Positions 7,940-17,364 of a DNA stretch of 64,000 nt are shown here, in pieces (positions within the stretch are counted from its first letter, which is position 1; every line of letters starts with the position of its first letter). The stretch spans positions 24,291-88,290 of the forward strand of contig CAMHQC010000007.1 in the NCBI GenBank assembly GCA_946187325.1, in the 5' to 3' direction. The DNA is from an uncultured Clostridia bacterium. GTDB taxonomy: Bacteria; Bacillota; Clostridia; Oscillospirales; Acutalibacteraceae. Position numbers and translations under genes: made by a program. The notes below the pieces were generated by a model, which saw only the letters and a list, made by a program, of their open reading frames with translations, was not told where the DNA came from and did no database searches.

Positions 7940-8662
7940 GTGTTCGGACTTTTAGGCACGGCGGTTAACGTCGTAACGGTGCTTATCGGCAGCGGTATCG
8001 GAATAATTTTTAATAAAAAAATCCCGAAAAGGCTCACTGACAGCCTGTTTAAAGCGCTCGGGCTGGCGACAATTTTTATCGGGGTGAGCGGCTGCCTATG
8101 CGGTCACAGTGCGATTTTAATTATAGTTTCGCTGATTTTGGGTACGCTTATCGGCGAGCTTTTAAATCTCGATAAACGAATAAATACTTTGGGAAGCTTT
8201 CTCGAGAAAAAAATCGACAAAAATAACCCCGAGTCAAAGCTCGCCCAAGGCTTCGTCAGCGCGTCGATACTCTTTTGTATAGGCTCGATGACGATAGTCG
8301 GCTGTCTTAACGCGGGGCTTAAAGGCGACCTCTCGGTGCTGTTCGCCAAGTCGGCGCTCGATTTATGCTCGTCGATGATATTCGCCAGCACAATGGGAGT
8401 AGGCGTAATGTTCGCCGCGGGCTTTGTGCTCGTGTATCAGGGGCTCTTAACGGTGCTCGCCGTGGTTATAAGCCCGTATCTCAGCGCGCTCGTAATCGAC
8501 GAAATGAGCTGCGTCGGTTATATCGTGATTATCGGGCTTGGAATTACAATGATTTCGAATGTAAAGCTGAAGCTTACGAATATGGTGCCGTCGATGTTTA
8601 TGCCGATAGCCTTGGTACCGCTCGGCGCGTGGATTGTAGAGCTTCTGCCGTTTTTGAAGTAG
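7940..8662 (+). CDS. DUF554 family membrane protein
   Basis: 240 residues starting at GTG 7940 after a GAAAGGA site. It is mostly hydrophobic, with about six or seven membrane helices. It begins GLLGTAVNVVTVLIGSGIGI and has LNLDKRINTLGSFLEKK, then GSMTIVGCLNAGLKGD and a C-terminal MFMPIALVPL helix, all typical of DUF554 (YdfK-like) proteins. The function of the family is not established; a transport role is often suggested. It stands alone: a repeat element lies before it and a hairpin after it. Confidence 0.87.
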   Translation: MFGLLGTAVNVVTVLIGSGIGIIFNKKIPKRLTDSLFKALGLATIFIGVSGCLCGHSAILIIVSLILGTLIGELLNLDKRINTLGSFLEKKIDKNNPESKLAQGFVSASILFCIGSMTIVGCLNAGLKGDLSVLFAKSALDLCSSMIFASTMGVGVMFAAGFVLVYQGLLTVLAVVISPYLSALVIDEMSCVGYIVIIGLGITMISNVKLKLTNMVPSMFMPIALVPLGAWIVELLPFLK

Positions 8663-8692
8663 AAGGGCAAAGGGCTTAGGATTTAGTAACTT

Positions 8693-8742
8693 GTACCCCT
8701 TTTTAAGGAATACAACTCTTGTGTCCCTTTGAAAAGGGGTAC
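8693..8742. terminator. Hairpin downstream of DUF554 gene
   Basis: GTACCCCTTTTT (8693-8704) pairs with GAAAAGGGGTAC (8731-8742) apart from one weak G-T pair, over a 26-base loop. No clear T run follows, so it may be a repeat remnant rather than a terminator. The rest of 8663-8886 has no gene; an extended -10 (TGG then TAAAAT at 8830-8835) is the likely purL promoter. Confidence 0.45.
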
Positions 8743-8886
8743 GAGATTGTTCTCCGCCGACTGCTGAGAACTGCGTACTAATTACTGTTTTTAATTCTTA
8801 TATTTAAACATAAAGCGGCGGTATTATGGTAAAATAAAATGTAATTTTATGTGCATATAACTTTGCTTTAAAACGGAGGAATCATT

Positions 8887-11800
8887 ATGGCTGAAGTAAT
8901 CAGACTTTTTGTTGAAAAACGCGAGGCGATGAATGTTGTTGCCGAGCAGACTAAATGGGATTTGCGTCATAATCTCGGAATCCGCGCTATCGAGGAGCTT
9001 CGCTTCTTAAACCGCTACGATATAGAGGGTATGACACGCGAGGAGTTCGATAAGGCTAAGAATATTATCCTCTCCGAGCCTAACCAGGATATTATCTACG
9101 AGGAGAATTTACCCGTAGAGGACGGATACAGAGTTTTCGCTATGGAGTATCTCCCTGGTCAGTACGACCAGCGCGCCGACTCAGCCGAGCAGTGCGTTCA
9201 GCTCTTAACTCAGGGCGAGCGCCCCAATATCCTCACGGCGAGGGTTGTCTGCGTTAAGGGCGATATTACCGACGACGAGTTTAAGAAAATTCAGGATTAT
9301 ATGATTAACCCCGTCGAGAGCCGTTTAGCTTCTCTCGACAAGCCCGAGTCGCTTGAAATGCCTCTCGATGTACCCGAAAACGTTAAGCGGATTGAGGGCT
9401 TTATCGAGTGGAACGACGACGAAATGCGGGAGTTTTTCGACTCGATGGGCTTCGCTATGACGCTTGCGGACTTAAAGTTTACCCGAGATTATTTCCGCGA
9501 TACCGAGAAGCGCGACCCTACGGTTACAGAGCTTCGGGTTATCGACACCTATTGGTCTGACCACTGCCGTCATACCACATTCCTCACCAAATTAAACAAA
9601 GTTGAAATAGAAAAATCCGCCCTCAGCGAGACTATCGAAAACGCCCTGCAGGCGTACTACGATACCCGCGATGAGGTCTACGGAAAGGATACCGACAGAA
9701 ACGTAAGCCTTATGGATATGGCTCTTATCGGTATGAAATCGCTCAAAAAGAAAGGGCTTATTCCCGACCTCGACGAGAGCGAGGAGATTAACGCCTGTTC
9801 TATAGAAGTTCCCGTTACTATCGACGGAAAAACTGAAAAATGGCTCGTTCAGTTTAAGAACGAAACCCATAACCATCCGACAGAAATCGAGCCCTTCGGC
9901 GGAGCGGCTACCTGTCTCGGCGGAGCTATAAGAGATCCGCTTTCGGGCAGAGCTTATATCTACCAGGCAATGCGAGTTACAGGCTCGGGCGACCCGACCG
10001 TTGCGTTTAAGGACACTATGGAGGGCAAGCTTCCCAGCCGTAAAATTACCACAGGCGCGGCTCAGGGTTACTCCTCCTACGGCAACCAGATCGGTCTTGC
10101 CACAGGTCAGGTCGTAGAGCTTTACGACCAGGGCTACGTAGCTAAGAGAATGGAAATCGGCGCGGTAATCGGCGCTTCTCCCAAGGAAAATGTTATCAGA
10201 GAGGTTCCCGCTCCCGACGATGTAATCGTGCTTCTCGGCGGACGTACAGGACGCGACGGCTGCGGCGGAGCGACAGGCTCCTCTAAGGCTCATACCACAA
10301 GCTCTATCGAAACCTGCGGAGCAGAGGTTCAGAAAGGTAATCCGCCTACAGAGCGTAAAATCCAACGCCTTTTCCGCAACCCCGAGGTTGCAAAGATGAT
10401 AAAGCGCTGTAACGACTTCGGCGCGGGCGGAGTATGCGTAGCTATCGGCGAGCTCGCCGACGGACTGAAGGTTGACCTCGACAAAGTTACCAAAAAGTAC
10501 GAGGGCTTAGACGGCACGGAGCTTGCTATCTCCGAAAGCCAGGAGAGAATGGCTGTTGTACTTAACAAGGGCGATGTAGATAAATTTATAAAGCTCTCCG
10601 AAACCGAAAACTTAGAGGCTACAGCCGTCGCGGTTGTAACCGAAAATCCCCGCCTCACTATGAATTGGCGCGGAGATACTATCGTTGATATCAGCCGTGA
10701 GTTTCTAAACACAAACGGCGTTACCCAGACCTCGGACGCGTATATTAAAGCGCCCGACGAGAATAATTGTTACAGAACCTCCTGCCCCGAAAGCTTAAAA
10801 GGTCTTTCTACGGCAGAAGCGTTTACAAAGAATATGGCTCGTTTAGAGGTATGCTCACAGATTGGACTTTCCGAGCGTTTCGACGCGAGTATCGGCGCGG
10901 GTACGGTTATTATGCCGTTCGGCGGTAAAACCCAGCTCACTCCCCAGGAAGCTATGGCGGCTAAAATTCCGCTCCTTAAGGGCGAGACCGACGACGCTAC
11001 CGCTATGAGCTATGGCTTTATCCCCGGAGTTTCACGCTGGAGTCCGTTCCACGGCTCAGCCTACGCGGTTGTCGAGTCGCTGTCGAAAATTTTGGCAATC
11101 GGAGCGTATCCGCTTAAAGCGAGACTCACCTTCCAGGAGTATTTCGAAAAGCTTATGGACAAGCCTGAGCGTTGGGGTAAGCCCGCGGCGGCATTACTCG
11201 GAGCTATGCAGGCTCAGCTCAACTTAGGTATTCCGTCTATCGGCGGTAAGGATTCTATGAGCGGTACTTTCGAGCAGATTGACGTTCCGCCGACCTTAGT
11301 TTCTTTCGCCGTGGCTATGACTAAGGCGAGCAAGACTATTTCCGCCGAGTTCAAGAAAGCCGGCTCTAAGGTAATTTACGTTCCCGTTCCCGAGGATAAG
11401 AAGTCGCTTATGCCGAAATGGGAAGAGCTAAAGGCTATGTATAACGCGGTCTACGAGCTTATGGATAAGGGCGAGGTTCTCTCGGCTAGTGTAGTTAAGG
11501 AGGGCGGCGCGGCGGCGTCGGTATGTAAGGCTTGCTTCGGCAACAAGCTCGGCTTTAAATTTACCAACGAGCTTAATTTCGACGAGCTTTTCGCTCCTCT
11601 TTCGGGTTCGCTTATACTCGAGTTAAAGGGAGATAAAACTCTCCCCGATAATATAACTTACTATCCTCTCGGCGAGGTACAGGAAAATGAAGAAATCGAA
11701 ATCAATGGCGAGAAAATTGAAATTGATAAAATTATCAGTGAATGGAGCGCTCCTCTTGAAAAAGTATTCCCAACAAAGGCGCAATGCCCGAAAATGGGAA

Positions 11801-12654
11801 GAAGCGCAGAACTCTTTACGCAAAGAAATACTAAAGCACCTCTGATAAAAACCGCTAAGCCCAAGGTGTTTATCCCTGTGTTCCCGGGTACCAACTGCGA
11901 GGTTGATACCGCGAGAGCGTTCGAAAAGGCGGGCGCCGAGGCTGAGCTTCTTATAGTTAAAAACTTAAAGCCCTCCGATATCGAGGACACTATCTTGAAG
12001 ATGGAGAGCATTATTAAAGAGAGCCAGATGATTATGTTCCCGGGCGGATTCTCGGGCGGCGACGAGCCTGACGGATCGGGTAAGTTTATCGCGACTACGT
12101 TTAGAAATCCGAGAATCAAAGAGGCTGTAAACGAGCTTCTCAACAAACGCGACGGACTTATGCTCGGTATCTGTAACGGCTTCCAGGCGCTTATCAAGCT
12201 GGGTCTTGTGCCTTACGGCGAAATCCGCGATATTAAGGAGACCGATCCCACTCTTACATTCAATACCGTAGGTCGTCATATCTCGCATATGGCTTATACG
12301 AGGGTTACCTCGGTTAAATCTCCGTGGTTCTCGCAGGTTCAGGCGGGCGATGTGTTCGCGGTACCCGTATCTCACGGCGAGGGCAGATTTATGGCTGACG
12401 ACGAGACGGTTAAGCGTCTTATCGAAAACGGTCAGGTCGCTACTCAGTATGTGGACTTAAACGGAAATCCGAGTGGGGATATCGCTTATAACGTAAACGG
12501 CTCGGTATGCGCTATCGAGGGTATCACAAGCCCCGACGGACGTATTCTCGGTAAAATGGGACACAGTGAGCGTAAGGGCGATAACCTCTACGCTAACGTT
12601 CCGTTTAATAAAGACCAGAAGATTTTCGAAAGCGGAGTTGCTTACTTTAAATAA
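8887..12654 (+). CDS. purL: Phosphoribosylformylglycinamidine synthase, fused PurL-PurQ
   Basis: 1255 residues, the length of the single-chain large PurL. It converts FGAR, glutamine and ATP to FGAM, the fourth step of purine synthesis. The linker and FGAM synthase domains carry DTYWSDHCRHTTF near 222, then NETHNHPTEIEPFGGAATC and the second AIRS-like repeat with SIGGKDSMSGTF. The C-terminal class I glutaminase domain has the nucleophile Cys in GICNGFQALIKLG and a late HGEGRF. The ATG follows GGAGGAATC. It is monocistronic here: no other pur gene is adjacent and a hairpin terminator follows. Confidence 0.96.
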   Translation: MAEVIRLFVEKREAMNVVAEQTKWDLRHNLGIRAIEELRFLNRYDIEGMTREEFDKAKNIILSEPNQDIIYEENLPVEDGYRVFAMEYLPGQYDQRADSAEQCVQLLTQGERPNILTARVVCVKGDITDDEFKKIQDYMINPVESRLASLDKPESLEMPLDVPENVKRIEGFIEWNDDEMREFFDSMGFAMTLADLKFTRDYFRDTEKRDPTVTELRVIDTYWSDHCRHTTFLTKLNKVEIEKSALSETIENALQAYYDTRDEVYGKDTDRNVSLMDMALIGMKSLKKKGLIPDLDESEEINACSIEVPVTIDGKTEKWLVQFKNETHNHPTEIEPFGGAATCLGGAIRDPLSGRAYIYQAMRVTGSGDPTVAFKDTMEGKLPSRKITTGAAQGYSSYGNQIGLATGQVVELYDQGYVAKRMEIGAVIGASPKENVIREVPAPDDVIVLLGGRTGRDGCGGATGSSKAHTTSSIETCGAEVQKGNPPTERKIQRLFRNPEVAKMIKRCNDFGAGGVCVAIGELADGLKVDLDKVTKKYEGLDGTELAISESQERMAVVLNKGDVDKFIKLSETENLEATAVAVVTENPRLTMNWRGDTIVDISREFLNTNGVTQTSDAYIKAPDENNCYRTSCPESLKGLSTAEAFTKNMARLEVCSQIGLSERFDASIGAGTVIMPFGGKTQLTPQEAMAAKIPLLKGETDDATAMSYGFIPGVSRWSPFHGSAYAVVESLSKILAIGAYPLKARLTFQEYFEKLMDKPERWGKPAAALLGAMQAQLNLGIPSIGGKDSMSGTFEQIDVPPTLVSFAVAMTKASKTISAEFKKAGSKVIYVPVPEDKKSLMPKWEELKAMYNAVYELMDKGEVLSASVVKEGGAAASVCKACFGNKLGFKFTNELNFDELFAPLSGSLILELKGDKTLPDNITYYPLGEVQENEEIEINGEKIEIDKIISEWSAPLEKVFPTKAQCPKMGRSAELFTQRNTKAPLIKTAKPKVFIPVFPGTNCEVDTARAFEKAGAEAELLIVKNLKPSDIEDTILKMESIIKESQMIMFPGGFSGGDEPDGSGKFIATTFRNPRIKEAVNELLNKRDGLMLGICNGFQALIKLGLVPYGEIRDIKETDPTLTFNTVGRHISHMAYTRVTSVKSPWFSQVQAGDVFAVPVSHGEGRFMADDETVKRLIENGQVATQYVDLNGNPSGDIAYNVNGSVCAIEGITSPDGRILGKMGHSERKGDNLYANVPFNKDQKIFESGVAYFK

Positions 12655-12683
12655 AGTCTGGATAACAGTTTACAGATAAAAAT

Positions 12684-12717
12684 TTCGGTCGGATAGATTT
12701 AATTCTATCCGACCGAA
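12684..12717. terminator. Hairpin between purL and the GNAT gene (same family as 237-270)
   Basis: Stem 12684-12697 with 12704-12717, loop TTTAAT, between two convergent genes. The stem core is the same TTCGGTCGGATAG sequence as at 237-270. Confidence 0.75.
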
Positions 12718-12742
12718 TTTAATATTATACAACTATTAACTT

Positions 12743-13189
12743 TTAACTGTTTTTCCACTTATCTATAACCATCTGCAAATAAGGCAGAAGCTCGAAGCCC
12801 ATACGCTCGTACAGGCGTTTCGCGCCCTCGTTATAGTCCTCGACCTCGATCCTGAGGCGTTTAATCTCGTCTATGCCCTTTAAATACTCGAAAAACTCGG
12901 TCGCGAGACCTCGTCCGCGGTACTTCTCGTCGATGTAGATTTCCTCAATTGTTACCGAGATTCCGCCCGCTTCCTGAGAAAAGCTTTTCGAGAGCAGTAC
13001 AAATCCGCACGCTTCGCCCTCACACTCGAAGATATAGCATTTTAAGTAGTCGTCCGAGCGCATAAGCTCGTTGAATGTTGATTCGTAATTTTCCTTAGGT
13101 ACAGGTGATACCACCACGTCGGTGTGATAGAAAATATCGACGTATTTAAGGTAAAGCTCCTTGTCGGAGCGGGTTAATTCTCTGAACAT
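12743..13189 (-). CDS. GNAT-family N-acetyltransferase
   Basis: 148 residues with the GNAT fold: VTIEEIYIDEKYRGRGLATE near residues 79-98 contains the acetyl-CoA pyrophosphate loop (R/Q-x-x-G-x-G/A), followed by LRIEVEDYNEGAKRLYERMG, the usual C-terminal motif. The acceptor is unknown. It ends beside the purL terminator. A miniature repeat element lies just upstream of its start. Confidence 0.85.
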   Translation of the reverse strand: MFRELTRSDKELYLKYVDIFYHTDVVVSPVPKENYESTFNELMRSDDYLKCYIFECEGEACGFVLLSKSFSQEAGGISVTIEEIYIDEKYRGRGLATEFFEYLKGIDEIKRLRIEVEDYNEGAKRLYERMGFELLPYLQMVIDKWKNS

Positions 13190-13215
13190 TTTTACTCCTT
13201 TTTAAATATAAAAAA

Positions 13216-13346
13216 TGTCATCTTGAGCGCAACGCCTAGGCGTTGCAGTCGAAAGATCTCCTTTTCATTAATCAAAGTCATAAACAGGAAGGAGATTCTT
13301 CGGCTAAATGCTTCGCATTTCGGCTTCGCCGCCGCTCAGAATGACA
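13216..13346. repeat. Miniature inverted-repeat element (TGTCATCTTGAGCG family), copy 2
   Basis: 131 bases from TGTCATCTTGAGCG to CGCTCAGAATGACA, which are near-perfect inverted repeats. Inside are a perfect 14-bp palindrome (AACGCCTAGGCGTT, near 13230) and an AGATCTCCTT/AAGGAGATTCT pairing. It fills the gap between two minus-strand genes. No reading frame is present. Confidence 0.75.
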
Positions 13347-13354
13347 TCTCAATT

Positions 13355-14167
13355 TTATTTCTTATCAAAAAATCTTGTTGATTTAAACGTGCATACGTAG
13401 TTCTGAGTTTCGTGGAACTCGGAATCAACATACGCCGTGTCGTACATATAAATTATGCGGTGCTGAACCGCGGACTTGTCCATATCGAATATGTAAGTAA
13501 CCGCGTCCTTAATCGTTTTGCCCGCGGGGATATCGGTTCGACCGTCGTAGCTGAGGCTTTTTATAACCTCCTTGACGCTCCCTATACCAAAGGTGTTCAT
13601 AGCGTCCTTGACCGACTGAGCCACTAAAGCGGCTCCCGTGAATCCGCCGTCGCCGAATTCTCCGTAACAGAGCCTCTCGAGTAAATCCCTGTCGAGATCC
13701 GAAAGCTCTACGTGGGCGGGGCGGTAGCTTTTGTCGGGGTTATCTATAGCGACTAAATATCCCGCGTTCCACTGAGCCGTGTAGCTTACGCCCGGCTGCT
13801 TGGGAGCTGTCGCGTAGGAAAAGTTAGGTTTGGATTTTTTCTTGAAATTATCCGTTTTTTTTACCTTTTTTTCGGATTTACTGTTTTTTTTTACCTTTTT
13901 AACGGTTTTTTCGTTTTTTTTTGACGCCTTAGCCTTGGCTTTAGGCTCGATATTTACTTTTTTGGTAACAATTTTAAGCTCGGTAGGCGCTTCGGTTACC
14001 TCTATCTCGGTTTCGGCTTGGGTAGTCGAAACTACCGTTTCAATTTCAGCTTCCGAGGTACGCGTCTGGATAGTGTTTACAGACAACGGAATAACAACCG
14101 CGATTAACGCGATTATCACTACACCCATAATTATTAAATTGAGCCGTTTTTCGAGTAATTCTTTCAA
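13355..14167 (-). CDS. Membrane-anchored SleB-like cell-wall hydrolase (predicted)
   Basis: 270 residues. One membrane helix lies near 10-32, followed by a Thr/Glu-rich and then very Lys-rich linker (about 45-115). The C-terminal 130 residues resemble the cell-wall hydrolase SleB/CwlJ fold: LSDLDRDLLERLCYGEFGDG with the putative catalytic Glu, then GAALVAQSVKDAMN, and a late YVCTFKSTRFF. The fold belongs to spore-cortex and cell-wall lytic enzymes. The basic linker could run through the anionic wall. It is 13 bases downstream of the DegT gene and probably co-transcribed. Catalytic activity is inferred from weak motif resemblance. Confidence 0.6.
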   Translation of the reverse strand: MKELLEKRLNLIIMGVVIIALIAVVIPLSVNTIQTRTSEAEIETVVSTTQAETEIEVTEAPTELKIVTKKVNIEPKAKAKASKKNEKTVKKVKKNSKSEKKVKKTDNFKKKSKPNFSYATAPKQPGVSYTAQWNAGYLVAIDNPDKSYRPAHVELSDLDRDLLERLCYGEFGDGGFTGAALVAQSVKDAMNTFGIGSVKEVIKSLSYDGRTDIPAGKTIKDAVTYIFDMDKSAVQHRIIYMYDTAYVDSEFHETQNYVCTFKSTRFFDKK

Positions 14168-14180
14168 AATTATAAGCCTC

Positions 14181-15392
14181 TTAAATCATACTGTCGTAAA
14201 CTTTAAGGAATGTATCAATTACGTACTGAGCGTCGTCGTCCGATATAGTTGAGTTCATCGGAAGAGTAAGCTGGTTTTTGTGCATATTATAAGCGTAGGG
14301 GAAATCCTTAATATCAAAGCCCTTGTTCTTATAAGCCGAAAGCATAGGAAGCGGTTTAAAGTGTACGTTACACATTACGCCGTTATCAGCCATACGGTTG
14401 TAGAATTCGTTTCTGAACTCGGCATCTTTACCGAGGAAACGGACAAAGTAGAGGTGACCGTTACTGCGGTGATTTTCGCCTGTATGCTCTAAAAGCTGAA
14501 CGTCTAAATTCTTAAACGCCTCGTCGTAACGCTTGATAAGCTCGTGCCTGCGGTCGAGCATTTTCTCGTAGCGGTCGAGCTGAGCTAAGCCTACCGCCGC
14601 CAAAATATCGGGCATATTACACTTGTACTGAGCGTTTACTACGTCGTACTCCCAGCTCGCCGAGGTGTTCTTGGCAAGCGCGTCCTTAGTCTGTCCGTGA
14701 AGCGACCAGAGCATATACTGCTTATAAACCTTTTCCTCGTCGATACGCGTTCTGAGTCTATGTACAGCCGCTCCGCCCTCGGCGGTAGTCATATTCTTAA
14801 CGGCGTGAAAGCTGAAGTTGGTGAAATCCGCGATTTCTCCGCACATTTTTCCGTGCCATCTTGAGCCGAAAGCGTGCGCTCCGTCAGCCATAATCACTAC
14901 TCGTCCGATAAGCTGCTGGATTTTGTTATTCGGATTAGGGCGGAATTTATCCCGCTGATTTCTGACAGCCTCGTAAATCCTGTCGTAATCACACACGATA
15001 CCCGCTAAGTCAACGGGGATAATAACCTTGGTGTGTTCGTTTATAGCGGCTTCCATTTTGTCGTAGTCCATCTCGAACGTGCCGGGTTTACAGTCAATCA
15101 TAACGGGCGTAGCGCCTACGTGATAAACTACCGAAGCGGTAGCCGTGTACGTATAGGCGGGTAAAATAACCTCGTCCTGAGGGCCTACTCCGAGAATACG
15201 AAGCGTCATCTCGGCGCAGGAAGTCTGCGAAGATAAGCATACCGCCTGACCTGTGTGGCAGTATTCACCTATTCTTTTCTCTAAAAGCTTAGTCTTGGGG
15301 CCGGTGGTAATCCAGCCCGACTTTAAAACCTCTACGACCGCGTCAATTTCATCTTGTCCCAAATCGGGAGGGGAAAAAGGTATAGTTCTCAT
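14181..15392 (-). CDS. DegT/DnrJ/EryC1/StrS-family PLP aminotransferase
   Basis: 403 residues. It begins MRTIPFSPPDLGQDEIDAVV, with VCLSSQTSCAEMTLRILGVG for PLP phosphate binding and SFHAVKNMTTAEGGA holding the lysine that forms the aldimine. The C-terminal part has the usual HLYFVRF strand. These enzymes transfer an amino group to keto-sugars for surface polysaccharides or secondary metabolites. The substrate cannot be told, and no nucleotide-sugar genes are nearby. The SleB-like gene follows 13 bases later. A near-consensus promoter lies 73 bases upstream. Confidence 0.9.
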   Translation of the reverse strand: MRTIPFSPPDLGQDEIDAVVEVLKSGWITTGPKTKLLEKRIGEYCHTGQAVCLSSQTSCAEMTLRILGVGPQDEVILPAYTYTATASVVYHVGATPVMIDCKPGTFEMDYDKMEAAINEHTKVIIPVDLAGIVCDYDRIYEAVRNQRDKFRPNPNNKIQQLIGRVVIMADGAHAFGSRWHGKMCGEIADFTNFSFHAVKNMTTAEGGAAVHRLRTRIDEEKVYKQYMLWSLHGQTKDALAKNTSASWEYDVVNAQYKCNMPDILAAVGLAQLDRYEKMLDRRHELIKRYDEAFKNLDVQLLEHTGENHRSNGHLYFVRFLGKDAEFRNEFYNRMADNGVMCNVHFKPLPMLSAYKNKGFDIKDFPYAYNMHKNQLTLPMNSTISDDDAQYVIDTFLKVYDSMI

Positions 15393-15464
15393 AATTACAA
15401 GATCCTCTCAACCCAAAATTTCTTTAAGAACATACGTAAAAAATTACGTAAAAATGCAATCTAT

Positions 15465-15493
15465 ATTATACAACCATAAAATTAAAAAGTCAA
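15465..15493 (-). promoter_or_regulatory. Predicted promoter of the DegT gene
   Basis: Minus-strand TTGACT (15488-15493), 17-base spacer, TATAAT (15465-15470). Confidence 0.7.
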
Positions 15494-15539
15494 CACATTG
15501 TGAGGGGAAAGGGCAAAGGGGAAAGGGTGTAGGTTGCGG

Positions 15540-17363
15540 TCAATTCTCAAACTGGCTGTTGTAGAGCTGGGAATAAAAGCCCTGTTTTTCAAGCAGTTCG
15601 GTATGGGTACCCTGTTCGATAATATCTCCGTCCTTCATAACGAGGATTAAATCCGCGTCCTTTATCGTCGATAATCTGTGGGCGATAATAAAGCTTGTTC
15701 TGCCTTTCATAAGGTTGTTCATCGCTCTTTGGATTCGCGACTCGGTTCGGGTGTCTACCGAGGAAGTCGCTTCGTCGAGGATGAGTATCGGGTTGTCCGC
15801 GAGGATTGCCCGAGCGATAGTGAGGAGCTGTTTTTGTCCCTGGCTTACGTTGCCCGCGTCCTCGTTAAGCTCCATCTTGTAGCCGCCCGGGAGAGTTTTT
15901 ATAAATCGGTCGGCGTGAGCCGCTTTAGCCGCGGCGACAACCTCCTCGTCCGTAGCGTCGAGCCGTCCGTAGCGGATGTTTTCCATAATAGTTCCGTTGA
16001 ACAGCCAAGTGTCCTGAAGCACCATTGAGAGCGCGTCCCGAAGCTCTCGACGGTTGAAGTCCTTTATGTTATGACCGTCTATTTTAATAGCGCCGCTGTT
16101 AACGTCGTAAAAACGCATTAAGAGTTTTACTATAGTGGTTTTACCCGCGCCTGTCGGACCTACAATCGCTATACGCTGACCTCTCGAAATTTTCGCCGAG
16201 AAGTCGTTAATGATAATTTTATTCTCGTTATAGCCGAACCTAACATGGTCGAACTCGACGTCTCCCTTAACGGTTTTAACGTCAACGGGATTTTCGACGG
16301 TTTGGGATTCTTCCTCCTCGTTCAAGAACTCGAAAACTCTCTCCGCCGCCGCGGTCATACTCTGAATCTGGTTAATGACCTGGGAAATCTGCTGTATAGG
16401 CTGGGTAAAGTTTCGCACATACTGGATAAACGCCTGAATATCGCCTATGAGGATTACGCCGTTTATCGCGAGCATAGCGCCCGAAATTGCCACAGCTACG
16501 TACCCGAGGTTGCCCACGAACATCATAAGAGGCATCATCATTCCCGATAAGAACTGGGATTTCCAGGCGCTCTTGTAGAGAACGTCGTTCGACTTCTCAA
16601 AGTCATCTAAGGTTTCTTTTTCCTTGTTGAACGCCTTGATTATAAGGTGTCCGCCAAAGCTTTCCTCGACCGTACCGTTTATAACGCCGAGGTATTCCTG
16701 CTGGTTTCTGAAATGCTTTTGCGAAAATTTAACGATAAAGCTGATGAGGAAAATGGAAATCGGGAGTATCGCGATAGAAATAAGCGTCATCAAAGGCGAT
16801 ATAACGAGCATCATAATCAGAGTTCCGAGAATAGTACAGACCGAGGTTATAATCTGGGTTATACTCTGGTTAAGTCCCATTCCGAAAGTATCGACGTCGT
16901 TGGTTATTCTCGAGAGAACCTCGCCGTAGGTACGGCTTTCGAAGTATTTTAGAGGCATTCGGTTAATTTTTTTCGAAATATCACGCCTCATTTTGTAGCA
17001 CATTTTTTGTGTAACGCCGGTCATTATCCAACCCTGAATAAACATAAACGCCGCGCTTACCGCGTAGAGCAACAGAGCTATGAGCAGAATTGAACCAACC
17101 GCGCCCATATCTATCGAGCCTGTACCCGAGATTTGTTTCATAAGCCCGCTCGCGAGCTCAGATGTAGCGTTACCGAGGATTTTCGGGCCTATAACGGAGA
17201 AAATAGTCGAAGCCGCGGCGCAGAACATTACGAATAAAATCGCCGCCTTAAATTTGCCCGCGTATTTTATAAGGGCTTTCATCGTGCCTTTAAAATCTTT
17301 GGCTTTTTCTACGGGCGCCATTCTTCCGCCCGCTCTGCCGTGAGGTCTTTTTGGTTCAGCCAT
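15540..17363 (-). CDS. ABC exporter subunit (fused membrane and ATPase domains)
   Basis: 607 residues: about six helices (residues 35-320), then an ATPase domain with GPTGAGKTT (Walker A), an unusual signature NVSQGQKQLL, and LILDEATSSVDTRT (Walker B with the catalytic Glu). Its start is 1 base past the stop of the 788-residue partner, with its ribosome site inside the partner's last codons, so they form a heterodimer. The partner has Asp for the catalytic Glu. The non-canonical signature here would pair with that site, as in TM287/288-like exporters. The substrate is unknown, but the TetR gene upstream suggests drug or toxin export. Confidence 0.9.
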   Translation of the reverse strand: MAEPKRPHGRAGGRMAPVEKAKDFKGTMKALIKYAGKFKAAILFVMFCAAASTIFSVIGPKILGNATSELASGLMKQISGTGSIDMGAVGSILLIALLLYAVSAAFMFIQGWIMTGVTQKMCYKMRRDISKKINRMPLKYFESRTYGEVLSRITNDVDTFGMGLNQSITQIITSVCTILGTLIMMLVISPLMTLISIAILPISIFLISFIVKFSQKHFRNQQEYLGVINGTVEESFGGHLIIKAFNKEKETLDDFEKSNDVLYKSAWKSQFLSGMMMPLMMFVGNLGYVAVAISGAMLAINGVILIGDIQAFIQYVRNFTQPIQQISQVINQIQSMTAAAERVFEFLNEEEESQTVENPVDVKTVKGDVEFDHVRFGYNENKIIINDFSAKISRGQRIAIVGPTGAGKTTIVKLLMRFYDVNSGAIKIDGHNIKDFNRRELRDALSMVLQDTWLFNGTIMENIRYGRLDATDEEVVAAAKAAHADRFIKTLPGGYKMELNEDAGNVSQGQKQLLTIARAILADNPILILDEATSSVDTRTESRIQRAMNNLMKGRTSFIIAHRLSTIKDADLILVMKDGDIIEQGTHTELLEKQGFYSQLYNSQFEN

Positions 17364-17364
17364 A

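Noticed and set aside
8663..8886. Purine riboswitch before purL
   Set aside because: The gap lacks the conserved purine aptamer core; only a hairpin with a large loop and an extended -10 are visible.
9592..10712. Two long minus-strand frames within purL
   Set aside because: They overlap a complete, well-recognised purL in which every motif is intact; no ribosome sites.
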